DNA from: Vesta saturnalis
Lineage: Eukaryota > Arthropoda > Insecta > Coleoptera > Lampyridae
Direction of reading: 5' to 3'
Assembly: GCA_036346205.1 (NCBI GenBank)
Contig: JARFJB010000821.1
Span: forward strand, 4,527,722 to 4,591,721
DNA length: 64,000 nucleotides
Shown in pieces: positions 22,290-34,479 of this stretch. Position 1 is the stretch's first letter. Each line of letters begins with the position of its first letter. The notes under the pieces are model-generated. The model was not told the origin of the DNA and made no database searches. It worked only from the letters and a program-made list of their open reading frames with translations. Position numbers and translations under genes: made by a program.

Positions 22290-24165
22290 ATACAGGGTAT
22301 TTCAAAAATTATGGTAAATTGTACACGAAAATCATTCTCATTTCAACGTCCTACTAAAATTAGTATTACGTTACATTTCTACCACTTTATGCAGAATTCA
22401 ATCCCATGTTCTGAGATACAGAATAATGGAAAAATCGCTTTTCATTACCTCTATTTCGTTTAGAATATGATACTAGATTCAAAATTTTAATCGAACGTTT
22501 GAATGTAGAAAATTTCAAATATTATTCGCGGGCTGGATTTTATTCCCAACGACATACAATAAAATTAGTACCCTATTTAATTTAGAATTCAATCCCGAAG
22601 TCGAAATGTAAAATAATGGAAATCGCTTTACATTACTACTGTTTCATGTAGAATGGAACACTACAGTCAAAATACAATTCGAAAAAAAGTTGCGAGACGC
22701 ATTTTAATATGGAAAATTTCAAATATCATTTTTCAACGATTCGTTCAGTTCATGTAAGATGCAACCCCAAATACAAGATAACGGAAACCGCTTTACTTTA
22801 TCATCTTCATGTAGAATGTGATACTAAAACTTTGAAAATCGAAAAAAGAGAAAAAAAATAAAAATCGAAAAAAATTGGCACGAGCAATTTCAAATATTCT
22901 TCGCAATTTTGGCCTTATTCCGGAAAATATACAAAAAAAATTGGTCTACTACGAGTTGTAGAGTTGTGGTAACATGACCTGCTTAGCATTAGGGAGTTAA
23001 TGAGTTCGATTCCTGTTACCGTCTGTCATGTATGAGGTTTTTTCAGGGAGTTTTCCTCATACACAAGTAGCGGCATGGTCACTGCGTATATGCACACTAT
23101 GTGCGGCTATTTATTCGAATGCTTAGTATTTCTCCATTACATTACTACCATTTTATATAGAATCGAATCTCAACATCGGAGATACAAAATAATGCATATA
23201 GCTTTATGTTATCACTGTTTTATGTAGAATGCGACACTAAAGTCAAAACTTTAAAATCGAAAAGAAGTTGCAACGATCACTTGAATGTGGAAAATTTGAG
23301 ATATCATGTGTCATTTTGGCTTTATTTTCCAAAACCATTAAAAAAAACTGTTCCACATTTCATATATAGAATCCAACCCCAAAGTCTAGATGCAAAATAA
23401 TGGAAATCGCTTTACATTAACACTGTTTCACGTAGAGTGTGCTTTATTCCTGAAGTACTGCCTTCCATTACCACGATTTTATATAAATTCAATCGCTTTA
23501 CATTATCAGTTTCATGTAGAATGTGATACTAAAGTCAAAACGTGAAAAATTAAAAAAACGGTTGCAACATACATTTGAATGTGAAAAATTTCATATATTT
23601 CGCCAGTTTGGCTTTTCATGACACTCAAGTCAAAACAAAACCGAAAAAAAATGCACCACGCATTTGAATGTGAAAAATTTCAAATATTCTGCGTTATGTT
23701 CACTCTATGCCGAAAGAAGTACAAACAGTTTAATACTACTTTACACTACTACCACATTATACGGAATCCAATCCCAAAGTCGTAGACGCAATATAATGCA
23801 CATCGCTTTACATTATCACTGTTAGAAATACGATACTAATGTCGAAATCCTGAAAGTCGAAAAAAACACACAGTTGAATATGGAAAGCTTTAAATATTCT
23901 CATGTAGAATACGATACTTAATTTCAAATATTCTCTGCCATTTTGGCACTATTCCAGAAGAGATACAAAAAAAATTAGTACTACTTTACATTACTACCAT
24001 TTCATATAGAATTCAATCCCATAGTTCGAGATACAAAATAATGGACATCGCTTTACATTACCACTGTTTCGTGTAAAGTATTACGCTAAAGTCAAAACCT
24101 TAAAAATCGTATAAACTTGTCACACAATTTTGGATTTATTCCCAAAGACATACAAAAAAACTGTA
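22290..24165 (+). repeat. Degenerate satellite, left block
   Basis: Imperfect tandem units contain, in order, CAAAATAATGGAAATCGCTT, TACATTA, TTTCATGTAGAATGTGATAC, TAAAGTCAAAA, GTTGCAA, TTTGAATGTG and AAATTTCAAATATTCT. The 'GGAAATCGCTTTACATTA' landmark recurs at about 22617, 22783, 23191, 23399, 23485, 23796 and 24042. Irregular spacing reflects deletions and the SINE insertion. The same units resume at 28735. Confidence 0.85.
22948..23140 (+). mobile_element. tRNA-derived SINE, copy 2, inside the satellite
   Basis: Plus-strand copy of the SINE at 11.4-11.8 kb. It has a B box (GAGTTCGATTCC), then TGAGGTTTTTTCAGGGAGTT, GCGGCATGGTCACTGCGTATA and TGTGCGGCTA. The 5' head is more diverged than in copy 1 and no clear target duplication is visible against the satellite background. 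Confidence 0.8.
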
Positions 24166-24169
24166 AGCC

Positions 24170-24823
24170 ACTTAGCTTACGATAATTAAATTGATTTGTT
24201 TTAATTTTCCTCCAACTAGCCCAATCGTGTCTGTTTTAACAAGCCGGGGGTGGTTCGTAAATGCGGAGTATTTAAGCTTAACACTGTTCACCTTGAATAA
24301 TTAGAGTGAAATGGTTTAAACGTATATTGTCCTATTTAATTACAGTACTAAATAACTCATTCCTAAAATTAAAATAACTATGTACAATAAATAGGCGAAG
24401 CCAATAAACTTAAGAAAATGAAAACAATACTGAACAAAAATAAAATTATGTACTCTGAAATTACTTAACGCTCCTTCCCAGACTGTGATTTCTCTCTTTC
24501 CGGTCTGGCTCCTGGATTCTGGTACGTTTCTAGAGAAATAGAAGTTAATGCTGTTCAATTGAAGGCATATTATACAAAAATCCGGACAAAAATGACTTGT
24601 ATAATTTATTTAGAAAAATTGTAAGGTCGGTCCTGACTAAAACAGGAGTTATGGGCGCCGTTCTGGAATGTTACCGGTTTTACGTAAGGTAGTATGTCAA
24701 CGTCCGCGCTTTTGTTTGTGAGATGGTAAGTTCCTCAGAAAAATCAATACTTTAAAGTAACATTGGTGCACATTGCTATTCTTATACAGGGTTTTCCACG
24801 GTAGGCGTTCGTTAGAAGTTTAT
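24170..24823. other. Unique-looking stretch left of the palindromic element
   Basis: No gene. It contains a TATACAGGGTTTTCC motif near 24786 resembling the CAGGGTGT ends common in insect Tc1/mariner-like elements. Confidence 0.4.
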
Positions 24824-27616
24824 GTGGTTAGAAACAATTTAGAAATCTGAATTTTTGGACTTGTGTTATTTAAGATTATCTTTCATTCTAAAATATTTTC
24901 AAGGTCATGTTACCGCCGGTTATACCGGAAGTCGCCACTAACTTCCTTATTTTAAATAGAACACCCTGTATATTATTTTATTTTTGGATTCTTGACAAAA
25001 TTTTAGTATGTCTTATAAGGGTTTCCTATACCTTTTTTCAACTGTTCCTTGGATATCTTGATTTTTTCAACACTGCTTGTCTTACTTATTTTTGACTGAT
25101 GGAAAGTGCTTCTGGAGTAGACAGAAGCATAAGAACTATACTTTTGAAATATTGATTGACAATTGATTTATTGCATACATGGTGTTCAAAATTTGATGAA
25201 CTATTAAACAATTTTCAAAGTTGACAAACTTTGTTAATTCAAATATGACACCCTGTATATTATTGGATGAATAGATGCAGCATTTAGTTATGCATAGTTT
25301 GGCTATAACATTACCTATACCTATTATCGACAATTTTCTTGTTAATTTTTCTACTTTAATGTGATTTTTGACAGAAACTGAAATGTTTTTCAAAAATAAA
25401 ATGAACTTAATTCAAACTACACAAATTCTATTTTATTAAAACAATGAAATAAAACAAGAAGATAACAAAATTGAGAGCATAATAACAAATGAAAAACATA
25501 AAACAATTATTTGTACGTAACTAGAAGAAAAGTGATAAAAAAGATAAAATGAATCATTACAAATGTTCGACATGACCGCCAATTTGATTTAAGCATTTTA
25601 TAACTCTATCATATACTCCTTGCGAAATAGAACGCCGAATTTCATGTGGACACATACTATTGAATGCATTGTGAACACGATTTAGCAATTCCTCTCTAGT
25701 TTGAACTGGCCTAGAGTACACTAATTCTTTTATACGACCCCAGAGGTAAAAGTCTAGGGGCGTCAAATAGGGTGATCTCGGTGGCCAGTTCCAAGGTCCT
25801 TGTGGGCCAATCCACCGATCTTCAAACATCAATGTCAACTGTTGGTGTACAGCTATAGTGGAATGTGCGGGAGCACCATCCAGCTGATACCAACTGTTTG
25901 CCCTGTCACATGCAGGTAGAGTATTTAGAAAATCCATAACAAATCCACGGAGAATTTCAAGATATCTCGCCCCATTTAAATTTTCATCGTACACTTGATA
26001 TGCCACTCTATTATCCATAACTAAACAAAAAACGTTAAAACTAAATTGGAACTGGTGATTACGTTCTCTTGTTACATGAGGATTATCTTGTGCCCAGTAG
26101 TGATTATTTCGGCGATTGAAAATTCCTTCTCTACTGAATTTTGATTCATCGGTCCAAATAATGTTGTGAAGAAATCTCGGATATTCGGTCATTTGTACAA
26201 GAATAAATTCACAAAAGTTAACTCGTCGTGCCTGATCACCAAGATGTAATCCTTGCACAGTTATTACCGAAAAAGGATGCATTTTATACTTCTTTAATAT
26301 TCTGTGGATTGATGTTTGTGAAATATCCAAAATTCAGTGCAGCTGCTGTAATTGAAGTTCGTGGATACGCGTGAAAATAAGCTAACACATTCACCTCGTT
26401 CATTTCATTATCTATTACTGGCTTTAAATGCGTTCGAGTTGCCCTTATACTTCAAGTTGCAATAAATCGAGCTTCAATTCCTGCAAATTTTCCAGGTGTC
26501 ATTAATGGTAGGTGTGGGTACCGTTCGTTAAACAACCTGCATGTTCGCCTAACAATTCGTCCACATTCACCATGCGTGTAAAACAAATTTAATAAATCAT
26601 TGTTAGAATATTCTTGAATACATTCCATTATAAACAGTACTTAAAAAAAATACTTAAAAAATTACAAAATCACTTAAATTGTACTGATTTGACATTAAAT
26701 CAACAACAATGTTTTAATGCGTGTCAAAATCAAGGCTCAGTAGATTGCAGTTTTGGAATTTTATCGGCTTTTATAAAAAATACGGAGTTATACGAGTTTT
26801 AAAATGCTTAAATCAAATTGGCGGTCATGTGGAACATTTGTAATGATTCATTTTATCTTTTTTATCACTTTTCTTCTAGTTATGTTCAAATAATTTTTTA
26901 TGTTTTTCATTTGTTATTATGCTCCCAATTTTGTTATCTTCTTGTTTTATTTCATTGTTTTAATAAAATAGAATTTGTGTAGTTTGAATTAAGTTCATTT
27001 TATTTTTGAAAAACACTTCAGTTTCTGTCAAAAATCACATTAAAGTAGAAAATATTAATTAACAAGAAAATTGTCGACAATAGGTATAGGTAATGTTATA
27101 GCCAAACGATGCATAACTAAATGCTGCATCTATTCATCCAATAATATACAGGGTGTCACATTCGAATTAACAAAGTTTTTCAACTTTGAAAATTGTTTAA
27201 TAGTTCATCAAATTTTGAACACCATGTATGCAATAAATCAATTGTCAATGAGTATTTCAAAAGTATAGTTCTTATGCTTCTGTCTACTCCAGAAGCACTT
27301 TCCATCAGTCAAAAATAAGTAAGACAAGCAGTGTTGAAAATGGGGTTACATCTTCCAAAATTTTTGAAAAAATCAAGATATCTAAGAAACAGTTGAAAAA
27401 AGGTATAGGAAACCCTTATAAGACATCCTAAAATTTTGTCAAGAATCCAAAAATAAAATAATATACAGGGTGTTCTATTTAAAATAAGGAAGTTAGTGGC
27501 GACTTCCGGCATAACCGGAAGTAACATGACCTTGAAAATATTTTAGAATGAAAGAGAATCTTAAATAACCCTCAAGTCCAAAAATTCAGATTTCTAAATT
27601 GTTTCTAACCACGTTA
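24824..27616 (-). mobile_element. Tc1/mariner-superfamily element in a giant palindrome
   Basis: Left arm 24824-25622 and right arm 26790-27616 are inverted copies of about 800 bases, sharing GTGGTTAGAAACAATTTAGA at the outer ends, two ACACCCTGTATATTATT motifs (24961, 25247; inverted at 27147 and 27463) and TAATGATTCATTTTATC at the inner ends. The spacer holds the transposase. The right arm includes an inverted copy of the last 60-odd bases of the transposase gene, so it derives from the left arm, or from a second inverted element, rather than being an ordinary short terminal repeat. The unit sits inside the block that splits the satellite. Confidence 0.8.
25557..26628 (-). pseudogene. Tc1/mariner-type transposase (DD41D spacing)
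   Basis: About 357 codons from ATG 26628 to TAA 25557. The N-terminal half has a helix-turn-helix region (ECGRIVRRTCRLFNERYP). The catalytic core reads WTDESKFSREG (first Asp), YQLDGAPAHST (second Asp) and PRSPYLTPLDFYLWG (third Asp); by my count 41 residues separate the last two, which fits the ITmD41D group. A stop in the N-terminal half (near 26450) and a frameshift near 26325 disable it. From 26330 on, 257 codons are continuous. The enzyme would cut and paste the element between its inverted ends. The last 60-odd bases are duplicated in inverted orientation at 26795-26855. Confidence 0.9.
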
Positions 27617-28734
27617 GGAACTGTGCGGTGTTCAATCAGTTTTTAACTGCGGTTGATATAATTTAAATGGCGCTTCCCGGTTAGCGCAAGTAGCTTCTGG
27701 CATTAACGTTAGCGGTTGCGAGTACCTCTGGATTTCTGGGTATTTCTTTTGTCAGGTGTGTTAGTGTAGTGTTGTGTGCTGGCTGTTTAAATGAAGAGAC
27801 GTTTAATAGAGTCTGGGACTAACCCGGGATATGCTGTTTAGACGCGTCTTAGAGGGGGTGGTAGATTAGAGCCTTCTTGCCACCGCAGTAAATGGAAGAT
27901 CACTGCAGGGCGTTAGAGCCCGCTGTGATAACGTCCTGGTTTGTGTTTGTTTGTAGAAGATAAAATCAGGCATTACAGCCCGTCGAGACAACTTCTGAGG
28001 CGTATATATTTATAGAAGATGACTTCAGGCTTTACAACCCGTCGTGACAACTTTTGAGGTGTATAGTTGTAGAAGATGACTTCAGGCTCTACTGCCCATC
28101 GTCTATCTGAGTGTCTGGTGTAATATGTATGTGATCAACTCACGTACTTTCAACCTCCGAATACGTCTGCCAGGTGATCGGTTCGCACGACTAAACTAAA
28201 GACGGCAGGTGCGCGCGGTTTGGAACCGGTTCTAGTCTGGTTATCGCAGTAAGCGAGCAGGATTCTGGTCAGGCTTTTCAGGATTTATGGCAGTAAGCGA
28301 TCAGGTTTCTGGTCAGGATTCAGGATTCTCTTAAATAACGTGAGCAGGCGTGCGGTTAGAATATTCTTTATTCGGTAGCGTCGGCGGAATAGATCGACGC
28401 GCAGGTAGCGACGGCGGAACGGATCTACAAGCAAGCGGTCGGTGCAACAGCCCAACGCACAAGCATCCCTTTTATAGTAGCGCGTCTCGCGGTTTTATAG
28501 AGGATCCGCGGTAGGCGGGGACGACTTCTGTGCAGGGATGCTAATGCGGTGATTGGTTGATATACTGACGTGATCTCTGACGTAAAAATGTTCGATGTTT
28601 TTGAAATCTACGAATTATTTGTTGCGCAATCTTGTGTAATTTTATGTAATTTGAGTACTGCGGGATAATTAACAAATAGTTAATTAGAAAAATTTTGGTA
28701 AAGGCTGCTGGGTCTTTACAACACCAGTACCATA
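27617..28734. other. GC-richer block with short tandem repeats, no gene
   Basis: Composition changes sharply here. Between 27895 and 28115 about 3.5 imperfect units of roughly 60 bases occur (AGAAGATGACTTCAGGCT, CCCGTCGTGACAACTT). At 28246-28330 CAGTAAGCGA.CAGG is doubled, and at 28373-28435 GGTAGCG.CGGCGGAA is doubled. A long terminal repeat or other non-coding element end is possible, but I find no matching partner or target duplication. Confidence 0.45.
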
Positions 28735-30870
28735 TATCATATAATACCATATATCCAATTCCAAAGTTGAGATACAAAATACTGGAAATTGCTTTACATT
28801 ATGAGTTCCATGTAGAATGTGATACTAAAGTCAAAATGGTAAAAATCGAAAAAGTTGCAATACAAACATGAATGTAAAAAATTTCAAATACTATTCGCTA
28901 TTTTAACTTTATTCCCAAAGGCATACAAAAAAATTAATACCCCATTTCATATAGAATCCAAGTGGAGATGCAAATTAATGGAAATCGCTTTACATTATTA
29001 CTGTTTTCAAAAATTTAAAAAAATCAAAAACAGGGTGCAACACAGTTGAATGTGAAAAATTTCAAATATTCTGGAAAAGTTACAAAAAATAGTACTGGTC
29101 TATATTACTACTATTTTAAGTAGAGTCCAATCCCAAACTTAGAGATGCAAAATAATGGAAATGGCTTTACATTATTAGTTTCATGTAGAATGTCAAAACT
29201 TTAAAAATCGAATAAAAGTTGCCACATACCCATGAATTTGAAATACCTCAAATATTATTCTCCATTTTGGCTTTATTCCCAAATACATATAAAATTAATA
29301 TCCCTTCTCATATAGAATCCAACCCCAAAGTCGAGATGCAAACAATGGAAATCGCTTTACATTGCTAGTGTTTCATGTAGAATGTGAAACTAAAGTCGAA
29401 ACAAAAATCGAAAAATAGTTGCGACACGCATTTGAATGTGAAAATTTTCAAATATTCTCCGCTATTTTGGTTTTGTTCTAAAAATTTAAAACCACTTTTA
29501 CCCCAAAGTCAGAGATACAAAGTAATGGAGATCGCTTTATATTATAGCTTTCTCATGTAGAGCACGATACTAATGTCAAAAAAGTTGAAACACGCACACT
29601 TGAATTGAAAAGTTTTAAATATTCTCTGCCATTTTGACATTATTTCGGGAGAGATACAAAAAAATTGGTACTACTTTACATTAATAGAAATTTGAATGTG
29701 CAAAATATCAAATATTATTTACCATATTGGCTTTATTTCTAAAGACATACAAAAAAACAGTTTTACACACGTACCATTTGATAATGAATCCAATTCTACA
29801 GTCAGAGATACAAAATAGTGGAAACCGCTTTATATTACATGCAGAATGTGATACTAAATTTTCAAAAGTCGAAAAAATTTGTATCTTGGGTTTATTTCCA
29901 AAGACATATAAAAGTACCCTCATACCCTTTCATATAGAATCCATTCTTCAAGTCGAGATAGAAAATAATGGAAATCGCTTTACATTATCACAGCTTCATG
30001 TAGAATATGATACTAAAGTCAAAATTTTAAATCGAAAAAAAATTTTAACACACTCGTTTCCAAAATCAGAAATGCAAAATTATGTAAATCAGTACATTAT
30101 CACTGTTTCATATATAAAGTGACGATAAACTCAAAATTTCAAAAATTAAAAGAATGTTGCAGCACACATTTGAATGTGGAAAATTTTAAATATTCTCCGC
30201 TATTTTGTTTATGTTTCTAAAGAGAGACCAAAAAATAAGACATTTATACCATTCCATATAGAATCCAATTCCAAAGTCAGAATCACAAAATGATGAAAAC
30301 CGTTTCACATTACCACTGTTTCATGTAAACTGTGATACTAGAGTCAAATTTGATAAATCAAAATTTGCAACACAGATCTGAATCTGAAAAGTTTCAAATA
30401 TTATTCGCCATTTTGGTTTTATTCCCAGGCATAAAAAAATGAGTACTGTATTTCATATAGAATCACATCCCAAAATAGAGATACAACATAATTGAAATCA
30501 CTTTACATTATCAGTGTTTCATGTAGAATAAAATAAAATAAAATAAAGTCAAAATTTAAAAAAAATTGAAAAAAAAAATAGTAATACACACATTTGTATG
30601 TGGAGAATTTCAAGTATTCTCTATCATTTCGGCTTTACTCCTGACGAGATACAAAAAAGTAAGTACTTTACATTACTACTATTTCATATAGAACTCAATC
30701 ACAAGGCCAGAGCTACAAAATAACGGTATTCGCTTTACATTGCAGTTCCACTGCTTAAAGTAGAATGTGGTACCAAAATCAAAATTTTAAAAATCGAAAA
30801 AAGGTTGCGATACACATTTGAACGTGGAAAATTTCAAATATTCTCCGCCATTTTGGCTTATCTCCGAAGA
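28735..30870 (+). repeat. Degenerate satellite, right block
   Basis: The same units as 22290-24165, same orientation. The landmark recurs at about 28780, 28977, 29155, 29344, 29526, 29817, 29967, 30290, 30493 and 30722, giving unit lengths mostly of 150-200 bases. Short frames here (for example 29727-30122) are accidental. A pentamer run (AAAAT) lies at 30528-30546. Confidence 0.88.
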
Positions 30871-31059
30871 GATACAAATGAATTAGCAAATGGCAAATTA
30901 ACATCAAAAGAAAGTTTTGCTACGGTTTGCTCTGGAAATTTTGAAGCTCCAGATAGCACCTTAAAAGTTCTACAATTTCCCAGTATAAGTATAGGAAAAT
31001 TAAAACGAATCCACGTATAACGAGTGATTTTTTTATTACGAAATTTTTTAGTAAAAGTT

Positions 31060-31620
31060 TTTACACCTTTGTGTATGTGTCTGTGTGTATGTCTGTGTGA
31101 ATGTATGTTAGTATCCACGATAACTCGAGAACGAAAATACTTGGGTACTTAAAATTATTTTGTATTTAGGCTTGTTTTCATTTAGCTTAGAGCTGATTAG
31201 ATTTTGGGAGAAATCCAGCGGCGGAGAGGGGGGTTTATTAGGGTCAGATTTTGGTTTTTATCTAATATTTCTAAAACAGGTGCATATTTCAAAGATATAA
31301 AAATACCTAGATATAGACCTTAAACATATCGATTATGTTCTATTCAATTTTTTGATATGACGCGTAATTTAGCGGCAAAAAAATTCCTAAAGTAGAATTT
31401 AAGTGTTTTTTTTTCAATATCTGAATAACGATTAATTTTATAAGAAAAGTTGTAGACATATTTTTTAAAGAAAATTTAATTTTACATTAAAACTCTTTAT
31501 AAAGTTTTTTAATGTAAAGCGAAATGAATGTAACAATTAAATAAATATGATTGAAAATGCTGAAGCTGTATTATCGATATTTTTATAGAAGCGGGCGGCA
31601 GTGTTTTACGTTAACATGTA
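31060..31620 (+). repeat. Repeat B copy 2, left part
   Basis: This copy runs without the Polinton interruption: GGGAGAAATCCAGCGGCGGAGA is followed within 70 bases by TTTCAAAGATATAAAAATAC. It ends at GTTAACATGTA, where a 4.9-kb composite insertion begins; the repeat resumes at 36483. Confidence 0.85.
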
Positions 31621-31624
31621 TTCA

Positions 31625-34450
31625 TTTATTTATTTTTTACTTATAGTGTTTCCGAACAGGTTAACATTTGCCTAACGTGCTTAAGCATTCAGGAACCCTG
31701 GAAGGGTTTAGGGATATTGTTAGGCTGCCGAGTGTATCTCGGAAGCACACTTGCCATGGTAACCGTTAGAACAAGGAAAGAACTGAAACTATTCTTCTAT
31801 GCTCAAGAGACTGTAGGTCGAAAGTCAGAGAGGGGTCATTTAAAAGCTTTATAGCCCTTTTGTGGATGCGGTTTACCATATCAAGGGCATATTGGGGAGC
31901 ACTGACCGAGAGGTGGGAATTGTATTCCAGAGGAGGTCGAATTTGAGCCTTATACGGTAAAAGGAGTTGTTGCGATGTGAAGTACTATTTAGGTCTGTAC
32001 AGAAAGCCCAGTTTACGGGCAGCTGTTCTGCTGGTTGACAAAAGGTGGTCAACCCATGAAAGGTTCGATGATACAGACATCCCTAACATAGAAATAGAGT
32101 TTGAAAACTTGAGATGTAAGCCATTCATATTTATGGCACGGTCTTTCTTGACGGACACAAGGCAACACTGGGTTTCGTTGGCGTTGAACGTGAGTAGATT
32201 ATTCCTTCCCCATTTAAGGACGCGTTCTAAGTCACTATTGATTGAAGCTGCCATTTTCACTTTAACGTCCTGACTAGATTTATTGTTGTGGGAAAACCAA
32301 AACCACAATGTAGAGTGCTGTCGTCTGTAAAGCAATGGATAGGATTAGTTATTGAAAAAATAGGGTCATTTATGTATAGCAGGAAAAGAGTGGGAGCTAT
32401 CACTGATCTTTGTCAAGAAAGCTGGATATCCAATTGATGAGCGTATCGGATAAGCCGAAGGAGTGATCTTGACAAGTAGGCACTTGCGCCAAACCTGGTC
32501 AAAAGCCTTTGAAATATCTGAAGCTACTACGACTGTTTCACCGGACTTCTCTAATATGTTATTCCAAAGTTGTATGACATATGAAAGAAGATCACCCGTT
32601 GAACGATTCTGTCTGAACACATACTGGTGGTCGTTCAGGAGTTTATTGGACTCGAGGAACAAAGCTAGTTGGTAGTTGATGGCTTTTTCCATGATTTTCG
32701 ATAGAGTGGAAGTGATAGCTGTTGGTCGATAGTTTGAGGGATCGGTTTTGTCGCCCTTTTTAGGAATTGGTTGAACACTTGCCAATTTCCACGATGAGGG
32801 AAACTCTCCAGGATGACACGAACATCGAAAAGGGTTTGGACAATACAGGTACTAGCTCGGGGTAGCATTTTTTACCGTCAGGGACAGTCGCCTTGTTTGA
32901 GTTAAGTTTATTGATAATTGATTCTAGGAGCTTGTAACGAAAGTGGATTGGTTTAATAGCGTATGGTGTAGATTTGGGCGACGGCACAGTTTTACCAGAA
33001 TCATTGAGACATAAATTTGGTGCGAAGTAATCGACAAAGAGGTTGGCTTTTCAGCAGGATCAGCCTACAGTCGCGAGACGTCATGAGGAAAGGAAGAGCT
33101 AAAGTTTACTCATGCTTTAGCTAATGACCAAAATTTACGACCACCCAAAGGACATGATATAGTCGGCGTGATTTTCGACAGATTTATTTGACTTCCATTT
33201 GGTATAGAGTTTATGCTTCTGCGATAATGCACCATTGCTTTATTAAACCACGGTTGGGAACGGGGATGACCTCCACGGTAATGTTTTTTTGGGAATATAT
33301 AACTCCATACCCATCAAGATAACTTAAGTTATTGGAAGAGCAATGTTTGAAAAGGAGGACCGTTTAAAACAGTACTCACGCAAGGGGAAAGTTGAAAAAA
33401 TCTCGCAGTTGACTCCAGTTAGCTGATTTAAAACACCACATAGTTCTATCTGTTTTTCAAGTAACAGTGGGATTGGGTACAGAGCAAGTTATTTCGATTA
33501 GGCAGTGATCTGATTGACCAAGTGGGAAAAGGACTCTTGTTTTATAGACAAGTGGGTTGTAAAGGAATAGTCCAGAGATGTGAGTAGTTAGGTTCAGGAT
33601 TCTGATTGGTGAAATGATTTGGTGAGATCGGATAGAATATTCTGCACTATGACCTGGATTAGTGGTAGATGAAAATTGAGAATTGTTGTGGCATTAAAAT
33701 CTCCCAAAATTGAAATATCGCAAGATGGAAACTGTGATAAGAGGTAGTCTATTTTCACATCTATACAAACAACAGTGGAATTTCACAAACTGGGGCCTAG
33801 AATGTTTGAAGCAAATTGCGTCAAATTTGTTATTTTCCAAAGTGGACATCCTCTTACAACCTACGTTGTCATTGGTATACGCACATACTCCGCCTTAAGG
33901 CGAAAGTTAGAGTGGAGGTTGTATCCGGGAAATTTCAGGTCAGGAGAACCAGTGTTTCACGGGGAGACTTGTGTTTCCGATAGAAACAGAATGTCCGGTT
34001 GCACTTGTTCAAGGTGTTGGTGAAGAGAATTAAGATTCGACCTGATACCATGTATGTTGCAGTAATGAATCCGAATGTTGGTACTTTCGATGACCGAGGT
34101 TGCTTCAGTCCCGCCCTCCTGGGTATCCGAATGGGGCAGAATTTTATTCCTGGCAGATCTTGCTCTTCTTGGCATTAACAAATTTTGTCCCCCCTCCCGA
34201 ATCTTTGGGACGGATCGACGAATCGATGTGAGAGTGTGCGCGACTCGTTCTACTCACCTGTGGTATAGCGTCTGTTTTAGAACTCTGTTTAGCCGTTAAA
34301 ACGTCACGCTTGATAAGTGCGTGTTGGCGAGTACATAAGGAATAAAGGAGGAAGTGACCGGCAGCCCTTAGCGAACTCAGAAACTTGGCCCACCAATACT
34401 AAGGAGCCCACGGTAAAGGTGGTGGTATTTCATCGGGCGGCATGGGGTAT
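31625..34450 (-). mobile_element. LINE (Jockey/I-group-like), minus strand, degenerate
   Basis: Minus strand. The endonuclease begins near 34100 with IRIHYCNIHGIRSNLNSL and DILFLSETQVS. The reverse transcriptase includes SNYRPTAITSTLSKIMEK (near 32740), DHQYVFRQNRSTGDLLSYV, ASDISKAFDQVWRKCLL (near 32490) and the catalytic FTDDSTLHC (near 32310). The C-terminal region continues with LLTFNANETQCCL, LGMSVSSNLSWVDHL and LNDPSLTFDLQSLEHRR down to about 31640. Part of the RT palm between DISKAFD and FTDD is deleted. It interrupts repeat B copy 2. Many frame breaks; not functional. Confidence 0.82.
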
Positions 34451-34479
34451 ACATGCCTTTCACTTATGAAGTTGTAGAA

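Noticed and set aside
27617..28734. Solo LTR of a retrotransposon
   Set aside because: TGT-like and ACA-like words can be found near the borders but no target duplication or second copy is present.
29708..30122. Frames of 71-131 codons on both strands
   Set aside because: They lie in the degenerate satellite; their sequence repeats the satellite units and shows no domain.
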